The notes beneath the pieces were generated by a model, which was not told the origin of the DNA, searched no databases, and was given only the letters and a program-made list of their open reading frames with translations. Shown in pieces: positions 18,808-27,700 of a DNA stretch of 64,000 bases; the first letter of the stretch is position 1, and the number at the start of each line of letters is the position of its first letter. Both the position numbers and the translations under genes were made by a program. Source of the stretch: Marinomonas sp. SBI8L (GTDB taxonomy: Bacteria; Pseudomonadota; Gammaproteobacteria; Pseudomonadales; Marinomonadaceae); the NCBI RefSeq assembly GCF_001624705.1, contig NZ_JSEO01000013.1, positions 1 to 64,000 of the forward strand, written 5' to 3'.

Positions 18808-19812
18808 ATGAAAATTTATGTGGCTTACACTGGTGGCACTATTGGTATGGTGCCATCGGACCATGGATATGTGCCAGATGCCGCTTTTGCTGATGTGGTT
18901 TTGCAAAAGTTAACTCAATACAGCACAGAGCATGAGTTTTCTGTTCACTGTTACCCTGAGCTTATCGATAGTTCAAATGCCGCCCCTTCTGATTGGGTCG
19001 CAATAGCGAATGATCTACAATCTAAATGGCAAGAATACGATGGCTTCATGGTATTACATGGTACAGATACCATGGCTTATACCTCATCGGCCTTAGCCTT
19101 TATGTTGCAGAACCCGTCTAAGCCTGTAGTTGTAACAGGTTCTCAAATACCCATGTTTAAAAGCCGTAACGATGCGCTAGATAATGTTTACGGAGCCTTA
19201 GATGCCTTGTTAGAAGGGCCTAATGGTGTATTTCTTTTCTTTGCTGGTAAGTTAATTGAAGGGGCTCGTGCTCATAAAGCGAATACTAGTGTATTGCAGG
19301 CTTTCTCATCACCTAATGCCTTGTTAAGAGGCGAGTTGGGCATTGAATGGAACTGGCGCAAAATACACACCAAAAAAGGCGAGCAGATTCAAATCCCTCA
19401 CATGCAAAATGATGCTGTTACCCTAGTGCCTATTTTTCCTGGATTACAAGCTGCGCAAATAGAGTCTTTGCTTTTTCCTCAAGGTAAAGAAGGCGTAGTA
19501 AAAGGCGCCGTGCTATTAACTTATGGGGCGGGTAATGGCCCAGATGCTAATCCAGAATTCTTAGCTTTGTTGAAAAAAGCCAGTGACTCAGGTTGTGTCA
19601 TTGTGAATGTAAGTCAATGTGGTGCTGGTGCGGTTTCTGCTGGTACTTATGCCGCGGGCTCTGCCTTGGTTCAAGCTGGTGTGATATCAGGCTTAGATAT
19701 GACCTATGAAGCCGCATTTGCCAAGCTGCATTTCTTGATTGCAACGAATGTAAAACCAGAGGCCATCAGAGAGACTTTCACACAGCCTTTAGCCTATGAG
19801 GTTAGTAAGTAA
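18808..19812 (+). CDS. ansA: L-asparaginase, type I cytoplasmic
   Basis: A 334-residue enzyme that hydrolyses asparagine to aspartate and ammonia. The two catalytic threonine motifs are intact: TGGTIGM (nucleophile T11) and HGTDT (T86-D87), with the lysine in VTGSQIPMFKSRND. No signal peptide is present, and the length matches cytoplasmic type I enzymes. GGGGAAGAG precedes the ATG. The next gene follows after 39 bp, so the two may share a transcript, although their functions have no evident connection. Confidence 0.95.
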   Translation: MKIYVAYTGGTIGMVPSDHGYVPDAAFADVVLQKLTQYSTEHEFSVHCYPELIDSSNAAPSDWVAIANDLQSKWQEYDGFMVLHGTDTMAYTSSALAFMLQNPSKPVVVTGSQIPMFKSRNDALDNVYGALDALLEGPNGVFLFFAGKLIEGARAHKANTSVLQAFSSPNALLRGELGIEWNWRKIHTKKGEQIQIPHMQNDAVTLVPIFPGLQAAQIESLLFPQGKEGVVKGAVLLTYGAGNGPDANPEFLALLKKASDSGCVIVNVSQCGAGAVSAGTYAAGSALVQAGVISGLDMTYEAAFAKLHFLIATNVKPEAIRETFTQPLAYEVSK

Positions 19813-19851
19813 GCATTTGACTAATGTATTTATAGGCAATATGGGAAGGTC

Positions 19852-21006
19852 ATGACGACAGATTTACGAAAAGATCAATTAGAAGCCAGTTTAAAAAAGG
19901 CGGATAACGCATTCAAATCAAATCAATTTGAAACTGCGATCTTTTTGTATGAGTTTTTGATAGTCAGGTTAGAAGTTAGTGACTTGATTCTAAGACGTCT
20001 GTCGGTGTCTTATTATCGAACTGGTGATTTCGAGCAAGCGGTAAAGTATCAAAGGCTGTTACTTGATCGAACCCAAGATGATGGCGATGCTTTTGCTTTA
20101 GGCCTCGTACTTTTGCGTTTAGGGGAATTAAGCTTGGCTGACCCCTATTATCAAAAACGTAAAATGATACCAGACTTAGTCAGAGTACAAGTTCCAGGTG
20201 TGCCTTTATGGCGTGGTCAGACTGAGCTTAAAGGCAAAACCATCATGTTAGTTAAAGAGCAAGGGTGTGGTGATCTCATCCAGTTTTGCCGCTATGCAAG
20301 CGCGTTAGTGAAAATGGGAGCTAATGTCTTACACTGGGTTCATGACCCCTTACGAGAACTGATGCGACACCAGCAAGGTCTTGGTCGAGTACTAGATAAA
20401 GATGAAAAAGTTGGCGTACATTATCATGCTTACTATCTAGATCTTTTACCTTATATCCAGTTGTTGGAATCCTATTTGCCCTCTAAGGAGGCAGCTTATC
20501 TTATCGCTCCTAATAATACGGCTCAGTCTGTAGTAAATAAAATAGAATTAAATGGATTACGACAAGTGGGTCTTTTTTGGTCTGGAAGCAAAAGTAACCA
20601 AAGAGACAAGCAGAGGTCGATTAATCTAGACGCTTTAAGACCTTTAGTTCAATCTGCCACAGGGAAGAAGGTGAATTTCTACTCTCTTTCTAATGACTCT
20701 AAACAAAGAGAAATTGACGCCAGTGGCTTAAATATTATTGATTTAGCCGAGCAAATTAATGATTTTGCAGACTTGGCTTTGGCTATTTCTCAAATGGATT
20801 TAGTGATAAGCATTGATAGTGCCGGTGCTCACTTGGCAGGAGCTATGGGGTGTCCTGTGATTATGATGATAGACCTATTATGTGATTGGCGCTGGAAGCT
20901 TGATAGATCTTGGTATGACAGCATGACTATTTATCAGCAACAAGAACAAGGTCAGTGGCAGTCGGTAATCGACATGGTCAATACCGACTTTTCTAAAAGG
21001 TTGTAA
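19852..21006 (+). CDS. TPR protein with GT9/heptosyltransferase-like C-terminal domain
   Basis: A 384-residue protein. Residues 10-100 form about two to three tetratricopeptide-like repeats (SNQFETAIFLYEFLIVRLEV, YYRTGDFEQAVKYQRLLLDR). Residues 115-380 resemble the GT-B fold of glycosyltransferase family 9: IMLVKEQGCGDLIQFCRYAS, LFWSGSKSNQRDKQRSI and the donor-site stretch MDLVISIDSAGAHLAGAMGC. Similar TPR-GT9 proteins are common, mostly uncharacterised, and some act on flagellin or cell-surface glycans. No glycan cluster surrounds it, and it follows ansA. Domain assignment is good and the substrate is unknown. Confidence 0.82.
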   Translation: MTTDLRKDQLEASLKKADNAFKSNQFETAIFLYEFLIVRLEVSDLILRRLSVSYYRTGDFEQAVKYQRLLLDRTQDDGDAFALGLVLLRLGELSLADPYYQKRKMIPDLVRVQVPGVPLWRGQTELKGKTIMLVKEQGCGDLIQFCRYASALVKMGANVLHWVHDPLRELMRHQQGLGRVLDKDEKVGVHYHAYYLDLLPYIQLLESYLPSKEAAYLIAPNNTAQSVVNKIELNGLRQVGLFWSGSKSNQRDKQRSINLDALRPLVQSATGKKVNFYSLSNDSKQREIDASGLNIIDLAEQINDFADLALAISQMDLVISIDSAGAHLAGAMGCPVIMMIDLLCDWRWKLDRSWYDSMTIYQQQEQGQWQSVIDMVNTDFSKRL

Positions 21007-21017
21007 CACCTTCTCTT

Positions 21018-21638
21018 TTAAAGCTTGTTTTTAACAAAGCGCATACGTGCTTCTAAACGATCAAGAGAGGTTTCTAATCGCTCGAGATCTTCGATAAAGT
21101 TGGTAAACTCTATTTTACTGGGTAGTAGGTCTGCTTCTTCTTGTAGGTACTCAACCAGATTAAGTTTAAAGCTTTTACCTGTTTCCTTGGTCCATTGCCA
21201 TTTGCTGCGAAGTAAAGGGGCAATAAAAGAGGTGGGCATATCACCTATCTTATCCGCTAAAATACCTTCCCAATCTAGCTCAAAATTGGCGGATACTTTA
21301 TGTAAGGTCATGAGTGTCTGCGCATTACCTTGAATGCGTAAATCCCCATCAAAAAAACCATCACCGTCTAATAATTTACGATAAGCAGAAGAAGCGCCTT
21401 TCACATGGGTGTCTTGGCTCTCATCTAACCCAGCTTCACTAACATTGGCAGGTAAACCCAGAGCAAGGCCTTGCTCTAAGATTTGAATCAAGATTAAAAG
21501 ATTAAAGTCTTCGACTTCAATTAAGATCTGCTGGCCAGCCAGCTTACTTAGTTTTTGCTGAGAAGGTTCATCCTGCACAAGAGCAAGATTGATTGCATGT
21601 TCGACGGCTTTTAACCCAGCTAGCGTAATGAGACTCAT
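21018..21638 (-). CDS. ubiJ: Ubiquinone biosynthesis accessory factor UbiJ
   Basis: A 206-residue protein with an SCP2 lipid-binding domain (about residues 15-130, including LRIQGNAQTLMTLHKV) and a C-terminal coiled coil (EFTNFIEDLERLETSLDRLE). UbiJ binds hydrophobic ubiquinone intermediates in the soluble Ubi complex. It is downstream of the DUF971 gene by 28 bp. In many gammaproteobacteria ubiE lies between these two and ubiB follows. Neither is here, and the next gene is convergent. The assignment rests on domain order and synteny. Confidence 0.85.
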   Translation of the reverse strand: MSLITLAGLKAVEHAINLALVQDEPSQQKLSKLAGQQILIEVEDFNLLILIQILEQGLALGLPANVSEAGLDESQDTHVKGASSAYRKLLDGDGFFDGDLRIQGNAQTLMTLHKVSANFELDWEGILADKIGDMPTSFIAPLLRSKWQWTKETGKSFKLNLVEYLQEEADLLPSKIEFTNFIEDLERLETSLDRLEARMRFVKNKL

Positions 21639-21666
21639 ATCATGGGACCTAAATAAGATTTAGTGT

Positions 21667-22050
21667 TTATAGCTGCTTAAATTGAATGCTATTTGATTGT
21701 CTCTGTTGGCCTTCTTGTTCTAGGCGTTGTAAATAAAGAGACCAAAGTTCAGCATGATTTTTGCCTATATTATAAAGGTAATCCCAGCTATAAAGTCCAG
21801 AATCATGGCCATCATCAAAACTTATTTTTAAGGCATAATTTCCGGCCGCTTCTAGATTCATTATTGCCACGTCTTTTTTGCCATATTGAAGAATAGGCAC
21901 CTGCATACCGTGGCCCCTAACTTCTGCTGATGGTGAGTGCACACGTAAATATTCGGCACTATAACGAAAGGTAAAACCATCATTAAAAATGAGTTCAAGC
22001 TCTCGGCTTTGCTTATGGTAATGGATTTTGCTGGGTAAAGGCTTGCTCAT
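21667..22050 (-). CDS. DUF971 protein (gamma-butyrobetaine hydroxylase-like N-terminal domain)
   Basis: A 127-residue protein made only of the DUF971 domain: LELIFNDGFTFRYSAEYLRV, SPSAEVRGHG and ISFDDGHDSGLYSWDYLYNI. The same fold occurs at the N-terminus of gamma-butyrobetaine hydroxylases. The stand-alone form is a conserved neighbour of hslVU and ubi genes but has no proven activity. It sits after the hslU terminator and before ubiJ on the same strand. The C-terminal LEQEGQQRQ tail is low complexity. Confidence 0.88.
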   Translation of the reverse strand: MSKPLPSKIHYHKQSRELELIFNDGFTFRYSAEYLRVHSPSAEVRGHGMQVPILQYGKKDVAIMNLEAAGNYALKISFDDGHDSGLYSWDYLYNIGKNHAELWSLYLQRLEQEGQQRQSNSIQFKQL

Positions 22051-22078
22051 ATTGCATCCTATTTTTAGCTAGAAAAAC

Positions 22079-22104
22079 AAAAGAGGTTCAATTGAACCTC
22101 TTTT
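22079..22104 (-). terminator. Perfect palindromic terminator after hslU
   Basis: A 26-bp perfect palindrome (two 13-bp arms, no spacer), followed on the minus strand by a T-rich stretch, 20 nt after the hslU stop. It separates hslVU from the DUF971-ubiJ pair. Confidence 0.82.
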
Positions 22105-22124
22105 GTGAGTCGAAGTGCCGATAA

Positions 22125-23444
22125 TTATAGGATATAGCGACTTAAGTCTTCATCCTGAGATACTTCACCTAGTTGATCATCAACATACTGAGCAGTAATT
22201 TCAACCACTTGGCCTTCTGGCATATCACTTGCTGAATATGAAATTTCTTCCAATAAACGCTCTAAAACAGTATGTAAACGACGAGCACCAATGTTCTCGG
22301 TGGTTTCATTTACTTTAAAGGCCATCTCAGCAAGACGATGGATGCCTTCTTCTGTGAAGTTAAGTGCAACACCTTCCGTAGCAGCAAGGGCGACATACTG
22401 TTTAGTTAGAGAGGCATTTGGTTCAACTAGGATGCGTTTAAAGTCTTCAACGGTTAGTGCATCTAGCTCAACACGAATGGGTAGTCGGCCTTGTAACTCA
22501 GGAATTAAGTCAGAAGGTTTAGATAAATGGAAAGCACCAGAAGCAATGAATAGGATGTGGTCCGTTTTAATCATGCCGTATTTAGTGGTGACTGTGCATC
22601 CTTCAACTAATGGAAGTAGGTCACGTTGAACACCTTCGCGTGATACTTCACCACTTGAGCGCTCAGAGCTTTTAGCCACCTTATCGATTTCATCTAGGAA
22701 GACTATGCCATTTTGCTCAACGGCTTCAACGGCTTTAGCTTTTAACTCATCTTCGTTGATAAGTTTCGCCGCTTCTTCGTCGCGAACTTGACGTAGAGCG
22801 TCTTTCACTTTCATCTTACGTTTAGTGGTTTTTTCACCACCAAAGTTAGAGAACATGTTTTGCAACTGGCTAGTCATTTCTTCCATACCAGGTGGTGTCA
22901 TGATCTCAACGTTAGCGGCTTGTGCTGCCACATCAATATCGATTTCTTTATCGTCTAGTTGACCTTCACGTAGCTTTTTACGGAAAACTTGGCGAGTGTT
23001 GCTATCTTCTGTTGGTTCCACACCGCGTGCTGGTGGTAGTAGGGCGTCTAGAATGCGATCTTCCGCGGCATCTGCTGCTTTGTGTTGTAGACGCTCGCTT
23101 GCTTGTTCACGCAACATCTTGATTGCCATTTCCACAAGGTCACGAATGATGGACTCAACATCACGGCCAACATAACCGACTTCAGTAAACTTAGTTGCTT
23201 CTATCTTGATGAAAGGCGCGTTAGCCAGTTTCGCAAGACGGCGGGCAATTTCGGTTTTACCGACACCTGTTGGCCCTATCATCAGAATGTTTTTTGGCGT
23301 TACTTCTGCTCGCATAGCTTCTGGAAGTTGCATGCGACGCCAGCGATTACGTAGGGCAATGGCTACGGCTCTCTTGGCAGATTGTTGTCCAATGATATGT
23401 TCGTCTAACGCGTTTACTGTTTCTCTTGGCGTCATCTTGCTCAT
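22125..23444 (-). CDS. hslU: ATP-dependent protease ATPase subunit HslU
   Basis: A 439-residue AAA+ unfoldase that feeds substrates to HslV. Walker A is GPTGVGKT (residues 57-64), and Walker B reads IVFLDEIDK in the second half of the ATPase core. The pore loop region [10 protein letters not shown] is present. The I-domain insertion lies between about residues 110 and 240. The C-terminal DLSRYIL, which docks into HslV, is intact. It follows hslV by about 90 bp and shares its sigma-32 promoter. Confidence 0.98.
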   Translation of the reverse strand: MSKMTPRETVNALDEHIIGQQSAKRAVAIALRNRWRRMQLPEAMRAEVTPKNILMIGPTGVGKTEIARRLAKLANAPFIKIEATKFTEVGYVGRDVESIIRDLVEMAIKMLREQASERLQHKAADAAEDRILDALLPPARGVEPTEDSNTRQVFRKKLREGQLDDKEIDIDVAAQAANVEIMTPPGMEEMTSQLQNMFSNFGGEKTTKRKMKVKDALRQVRDEEAAKLINEDELKAKAVEAVEQNGIVFLDEIDKVAKSSERSSGEVSREGVQRDLLPLVEGCTVTTKYGMIKTDHILFIASGAFHLSKPSDLIPELQGRLPIRVELDALTVEDFKRILVEPNASLTKQYVALAATEGVALNFTEEGIHRLAEMAFKVNETTENIGARRLHTVLERLLEEISYSASDMPEGQVVEITAQYVDDQLGEVSQDEDLSRYIL

Positions 23445-23536
23445 AATCTTATCTCTTCGCTATTCATCATGATCTTGTCTGCATCATGAGGGTATAAATT
23501 CAAATTTCCCGCTAGGTGTTAGGGGGTAAATAACCG

Positions 23537-24094
23537 TTAAACTGCTTGGGTATTATCTTCAAGCTGAGGGTCAATTGTGATGCATTCCACTGTTAAAGAA
23601 TGGTTAGTGAATACACAAATATCAGCGGCAATTTTTAAACTCTTTTCCACTATGTCTTGGGCTTTTAAGTCTGTGTTATCAATCAGTGCACGTGCTGATG
23701 CTTCTGCATAATTACCTCCTGAACCTATTGCTAGGGCACCATGTTCTGGTTCAACTACATCACCGTTACCTGTGATGATCAGGGTGCTGTGTTTGTTAGC
23801 AACAATTAGCATGGCTTCTAGCTTACGTAGGGCTTTGTCGGAACGCCAATCTTTGGCTAGCTCAACGGCCGCACGTACGAGGTCGCCTTGGTATTTCTCT
23901 AATTGACCTTCGAAGCGTTCGAATAGGGTAAAAGCGTCTGCTGTACCGCCGGCAAAGCCTGCTACAACTTCATTATGGTAAAGGCGGCGAACTTTGCGCG
24001 CGTTCCCTTTCATGACGGTATTGCCTAGGGATACTTGGCCATCTCCGCCAACAACGACTTGATTGCCTTTACGTACTGTTAGAATGGTTGTCAT
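23537..24094 (-). CDS. hslV: ATP-dependent protease catalytic subunit HslV
   Basis: A 185-residue N-terminal-nucleophile peptidase of the HslUV complex. Removing Met1 exposes the catalytic Thr2. [20 protein letters not shown] and [18 protein letters not shown] are the family signatures. The gene is transcribed from a near-perfect sigma-32 promoter only about 30 bp upstream, so it should be heat-shock induced together with hslU. A structured inverted-repeat element lies further upstream, between it and the SPOR gene. Confidence 0.98.
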   Translation of the reverse strand: MTTILTVRKGNQVVVGGDGQVSLGNTVMKGNARKVRRLYHNEVVAGFAGGTADAFTLFERFEGQLEKYQGDLVRAAVELAKDWRSDKALRKLEAMLIVANKHSTLIITGNGDVVEPEHGALAIGSGGNYAEASARALIDNTDLKAQDIVEKSLKIAADICVFTNHSLTVECITIDPQLEDNTQAV

Positions 24095-24123
24095 TGATCT
24101 ACTCCAAATTCAATTAAAATAGA

Positions 24124-24151
24124 AAATGGGGGCAAGCAAGGACTTTTCAAG
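24124..24151 (-). promoter_or_regulatory. Sigma-32 heat-shock promoter of hslVU
   Basis: On the minus strand CTTGAAA (24151-24145) is followed after 13 bp by CCCCATTT (24131-24124). This matches the sigma-32 consensus of E. coli almost base for base. The predicted transcript start near 24117 leaves a leader of about 20-25 nt before hslV. Confidence 0.88.
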
Positions 24152-24205
24152 GATAGAGGTAACACATAGCGAAAAAGTCTTGCGCTTTTATTACTAAGAA
24201 AGCCT

Positions 24206-24304
24206 GACTAGGGAAGCTACGAATCACTCCTCCCGTCTCAGCGTTTGGATAAAACGCCTGAGACTTAAGACGAGAGCCGCAGCTTAATCGCAGTTTCCCT
24301 AGTC
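24206..24304. repeat. 99-bp element with nested inverted repeats
   Basis: The outer arms are a perfect 10-bp inverted repeat (24206-24215 GACTAGGGAA with 24295-24304). Inside lies a second inverted repeat (about 24235-24246 with 24251-24264) with one bulged base and a tight loop. The right outer arm includes the stop codon of the SPOR gene. No T-run follows, so it is not a standard terminator. It could be a structured RNA at the 3' end of the SPOR transcript or a small non-autonomous element. I found no second copy in the window. Confidence 0.5.
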
Positions 24305-24934
24305 TTCCTTAGGGATCTTATAGGAGTAAGCTTGGATGTCTTTATTTGCTAATTTATCTTTGGCTCGGTTCATTTTAGAACGTGACACAAAAGGGCCAAC
24401 CACAACACGGTACCAAGGTTGGCCATTTTCACCTATGGTTTTGCGTATCTTAGTATCCATACCTGATAAAATTAGATCTGCACGCATACGGTCTGCATCT
24501 TTATCATTACGAAATGAAGCTGCCTGAATCATGTAGAGGAAGTCCTGCTCACCTCTTGGGGTGGACTTGTAAGCGTCTACGTGGCTGGTGTCTACTTCGC
24601 TGTCTTGCAGAATTTGGTAAAACTCAAAGTTTTCTTTTTCGTCAGTTTTCTTCGCTTCTTTTTTAACCGTTTGTGGTGCCTGTTTTTTCGGCTCGCTGGT
24701 TTTTTTCGGCGCAACTTTCTCTTTGGTAACTACAGGCGCAGTGCTACTTTCAGAAGACACTTGGCTCAATTTAAACAGGGCAAAAATAAAGGCTAAAACC
24801 ACGGCAGGGATTAACAACCACATCCACCACTTTACGGGTTTTGCTTTTGCCACAGGAGCCTGATGTCGAGTGGCTCCCTTTTTAGATTGGGTCCTTTTAC
24901 GGGCCATTTGAATAAAATCGAACATGCTTCTCAT
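24299..24934 (-). CDS. SPOR-domain membrane protein, FtsN-like
   Basis: Up to 211 residues. A basic cytoplasmic N-terminus leads into one membrane helix (WMWLLIPAVVLAFIFAL, about residues 37-54). A lysine- and proline-rich periplasmic linker follows, and then a C-terminal SPOR domain (FLYMIQAASFRNDKDADRMR to KIPKED) that should bind denuded septal peptidoglycan. The position between priA and hslV is where ftsN lies in E. coli, so an FtsN role in division is a reasonable inference, although it is shorter than E. coli FtsN. The start is uncertain: ATGs at 24934, 24925 and 24907 are all possible, and MARKRTQSKKG at 24907 looks most FtsN-like. Confidence 0.85.
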   Translation of the reverse strand: MRSMFDFIQMARKRTQSKKGATRHQAPVAKAKPVKWWMWLLIPAVVLAFIFALFKLSQVSSESSTAPVVTKEKVAPKKTSEPKKQAPQTVKKEAKKTDEKENFEFYQILQDSEVDTSHVDAYKSTPRGEQDFLYMIQAASFRNDKDADRMRADLILSGMDTKIRKTIGENGQPWYRVVVGPFVSRSKMNRAKDKLANKDIQAYSYKIPKED

Positions 24935-24971
24935 TAAGGTTTAAAAAACTTGCCACATTATGCGCACTTGC

Positions 24972-27203
24972 TTAGTAAGTTTCTAGGGGGTCTACATCAA
25001 TTGCGAAGCGAACTTTGCGTGATTGAGTGTTTTTTTCTAACCATAGACTTAAATGCTCAACTAACTGATGCAAAGGCGCTCTTTGCTTTGACTTGAGTGA
25101 AAGTAAATATCTATGTTGTCCCGCTTTTTTTACTATGATGGCAGCATAGGGGCCTAAATAATTTATTTCGTCTAATTGCTGTTGGTCTAACATCAAACGT
25201 ACTTGTTGTAGCAGGTTAAAGGCTTCGTCTTCATCATGGGATTCTGTTCGAATTAAAACTTGATGACAAAAAGGCGGCCAATCTAAACGCTTCCTTTCTT
25301 GTAACTCTTGGGCCGCAAATGCTTGGTAGCCTTGATCACACAAGGTCAGTATCGACTCGTGATCAGGATGATAGGTTTGTAGCAGTACTTTACCGGGTTT
25401 ACTTGAACGGCCTGCTCGACCTGATACTTGCATGATGAGCTGAGCGGTTCTTTCCATACCTCGATAATCTGCTGAGAATAAACCAACATCCGCATCCATA
25501 ACCACAACCAAGGTGACATTAGGAAAATGGTGTCCTTTAGCTAGCATTTGGGTACCGATCAAAATGGCTTGATCATGTTCATGAATTTTATTGGTAATTT
25601 GTGTCAGTGCCGACTTTCTTTGTGTACTGTCTCTATCGACTCTTAGGATAGGAGTCTCTTTAAAGGCTTGGCTAAGTTGAATCTCTATTTGCTCAGTTCC
25701 TTCACCTACAGTAGAAAGCTTTTCACTGCCGCACTCTGGGCATGAATAAACCAATGTTTGGTGGCGATCACAGTGATGGCAGTGAAGTTTGTTCGCTTTC
25801 TTGTGAACCGTTAAATTAACATCGCAATGTTCGCATTCAGCAATCCAGCCACAAGAATGGCACATTAAAGTTGGTGCATAGCCTCGACGATTCAAAAAAA
25901 CTAAGACTTGCTCTTTTTTGGCTAGCGTCGCCTTCATAGCGGTAAGTGTGGTTTCACTAAAACCATAAAAGAGGGTTTCTCCTCGTAAATCCACTCGAGC
26001 CATTTCAGGTAGTTTTGCATTGCCGGCTCTTTGGCGCAGTTTGAGCCATTGATATTTGTTTTGCCATGCGTTTAAGAGGCTTTCAAAGCATGGGGTGGCA
26101 CTACCCAGAATAACAGGGACTTTCGCTGCCTGAGCTCTGACTATGGCAAGGTCTCTAGCATGATAACGAAAACCTTCTTGTTGTTTATACGAAGCGTCGT
26201 GCTCTTCATCTATGATGATGAGACCTAAATCAGGACAAGGGACAAAGATACCAGAGCGGGTGCCTATGATGACCTTGGCTCGGCTTTGTCGCGCCATGAG
26301 CCAAGCATCTAGCCTCTCTCTGTCATTCATATTTGAGTGTAGCAAGACGATATCTGTATTAAATCTATTCTCAAAGCGCTTCAGTGTTTGTGGTGTTAAT
26401 CCAATCTCAGGGACTAATACAAGCGTTTGCTTGTCCTGTTTGATCATCTCTTCGATTAAGCGCAGATAGATTTCTGTCTTGCCACTGCCTGTGATGCCAT
26501 CTAATAGAGACACATTAAACTCATTGAGTTTAGGCATAATGGTATCTAGGGCATGGGCTTGTTCTGTATTTAGCGTGTGGGGAACTTCTTTTTGATGTCC
26601 ATGATGCTCGACATTTTTACTGAAGTGTTTTTGCACCCGCTGAATAAGCTGCTTTTCTTCCAACGCTTTGGCGGCACTGGCTGAGAGAGAATGTAATGCC
26701 ATCAGTTGTGGGCTAATACCATTCGCATGACTTTGCACAGCGGCTAGAAAATCTTGTTGTCTTGGGGCGCGTTTTAATTCAGCAGGGTTAAATGACTTAC
26801 CTAGTTCTGTAATACACCACCAATTTTCTGTCCTAAAATCCGCTTTTTCACCTTTACGTAAGAGTACAGGTAAAGCATGAAAAAGCACTTCACCTATCGG
26901 ATGGTGATAATACCTCTGGGCCCAGTTGGCGAGTTTAAGAATTTCAGCATCCAGTACTGGCTGATCATCATGTAATGAGGTGATGGGCTTAACTTGGTTT
27001 TCATCCCATTCAGTCTCATAACTTAAGGCGGCTATGATGGCAAAGCGTGTGCTATTGCCAAAGGGAACTTTAATACGCATGCCTACTTTCAACTCATGCC
27101 TTAAGGCAATTGCCTTAGGAACCTTGTAGTCAAACAAAGTGCGCATGGGCACAGCCAAAGCAACTTTGACAAAAGGATGAGGAGTTAATAGCGCTTCATG
27201 CAT
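24972..27203 (-). CDS. priA: Primosomal protein N' (replication restart helicase)
   Basis: A 743-residue SF2 helicase that reloads the replisome at stalled forks. The N-terminal 3'-DNA-binding domain is followed by Walker A (LLDGITGSGKTEIYLR, about residue 238) and the DEEH box (IIIDEEHDASYKQQ). The paired zinc sites are visible as CHSCGWIAECEHC and CHHCDRHQTLVYSCPEC. GRAGRSSKPG is helicase motif VI. It is divergent from rpmE, as in many gammaproteobacteria, with 259 bp between their starts. Confidence 0.98.
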   Translation of the reverse strand: MHEALLTPHPFVKVALAVPMRTLFDYKVPKAIALRHELKVGMRIKVPFGNSTRFAIIAALSYETEWDENQVKPITSLHDDQPVLDAEILKLANWAQRYYHHPIGEVLFHALPVLLRKGEKADFRTENWWCITELGKSFNPAELKRAPRQQDFLAAVQSHANGISPQLMALHSLSASAAKALEEKQLIQRVQKHFSKNVEHHGHQKEVPHTLNTEQAHALDTIMPKLNEFNVSLLDGITGSGKTEIYLRLIEEMIKQDKQTLVLVPEIGLTPQTLKRFENRFNTDIVLLHSNMNDRERLDAWLMARQSRAKVIIGTRSGIFVPCPDLGLIIIDEEHDASYKQQEGFRYHARDLAIVRAQAAKVPVILGSATPCFESLLNAWQNKYQWLKLRQRAGNAKLPEMARVDLRGETLFYGFSETTLTAMKATLAKKEQVLVFLNRRGYAPTLMCHSCGWIAECEHCDVNLTVHKKANKLHCHHCDRHQTLVYSCPECGSEKLSTVGEGTEQIEIQLSQAFKETPILRVDRDSTQRKSALTQITNKIHEHDQAILIGTQMLAKGHHFPNVTLVVVMDADVGLFSADYRGMERTAQLIMQVSGRAGRSSKPGKVLLQTYHPDHESILTLCDQGYQAFAAQELQERKRLDWPPFCHQVLIRTESHDEDEAFNLLQQVRLMLDQQQLDEINYLGPYAAIIVKKAGQHRYLLSLKSKQRAPLHQLVEHLSLWLEKNTQSRKVRFAIDVDPLETY

Positions 27204-27462
27204 GGACAGGACCTAGCCTTAATCGAGATTGAGTTTGTTATCTTATTGGATTTTAAACTTTTTTTAGGTTGAACGCCTGATAAGCGCAAGAATCAATGCA
27301 AAATAACTTGCCGAAAGTGCTAATGACGCCTAAAATACGCGGCTCTTGGAACCAGTGTACAATGTCTGTACAACAAATTGTGCGGTGCTTGACTCTCTTT
27401 TAACCTTAGATGTTATTAGACAAGATCATGTGGCGGCACACCAAAACTTAAAGGCGATCGTT

Positions 27463-27678
27463 ATGAAAAAAGATATCCATCCTACTTATACAGCGATTAC
27501 AGCAACTTGTACTTGCGGTAATACACTAAGCCTAAACACTACTTTAGGTAAAGATCTTCACATTGATGTGTGCAGCCAATGCCACCCTTTCTACACAGGT
27601 CAGCAAAAAATGCTTGATACTGGTGGTCGTGTTGATCGTTTCAACAAGCGTTTCGGAGCGCGTCGTTCTTCTAAGTAA
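27463..27678 (+). CDS. rpmE: 50S ribosomal protein L31, zinc-binding form
   Basis: A 71-residue ribosomal protein. Four cysteines at residues 16, 18, 37 and 40 (CTC and CSQC) form the zinc ribbon, so this is the C+ form rather than the zinc-independent paralogue. [20 protein letters not shown] is the standard start. The open frame extends upstream to 27346 without homology, so the start is set at 27463. Its terminator hairpin lies inside the start of the following nuclease gene. Confidence 0.97.
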   Translation: MKKDIHPTYTAITATCTCGNTLSLNTTLGKDLHIDVCSQCHPFYTGQQKMLDTGGRVDRFNKRFGARRSSK

Positions 27679-27700
27679 TATTTTTATATTATTTAATCGA

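Noticed and set aside
20993-21016. Possible hairpin between the TPR/GT9 gene and ubiJ
   Set aside because: The stem has a bulge and only about seven pairs, and no clear T-run follows. It is too weak to list as a terminator.
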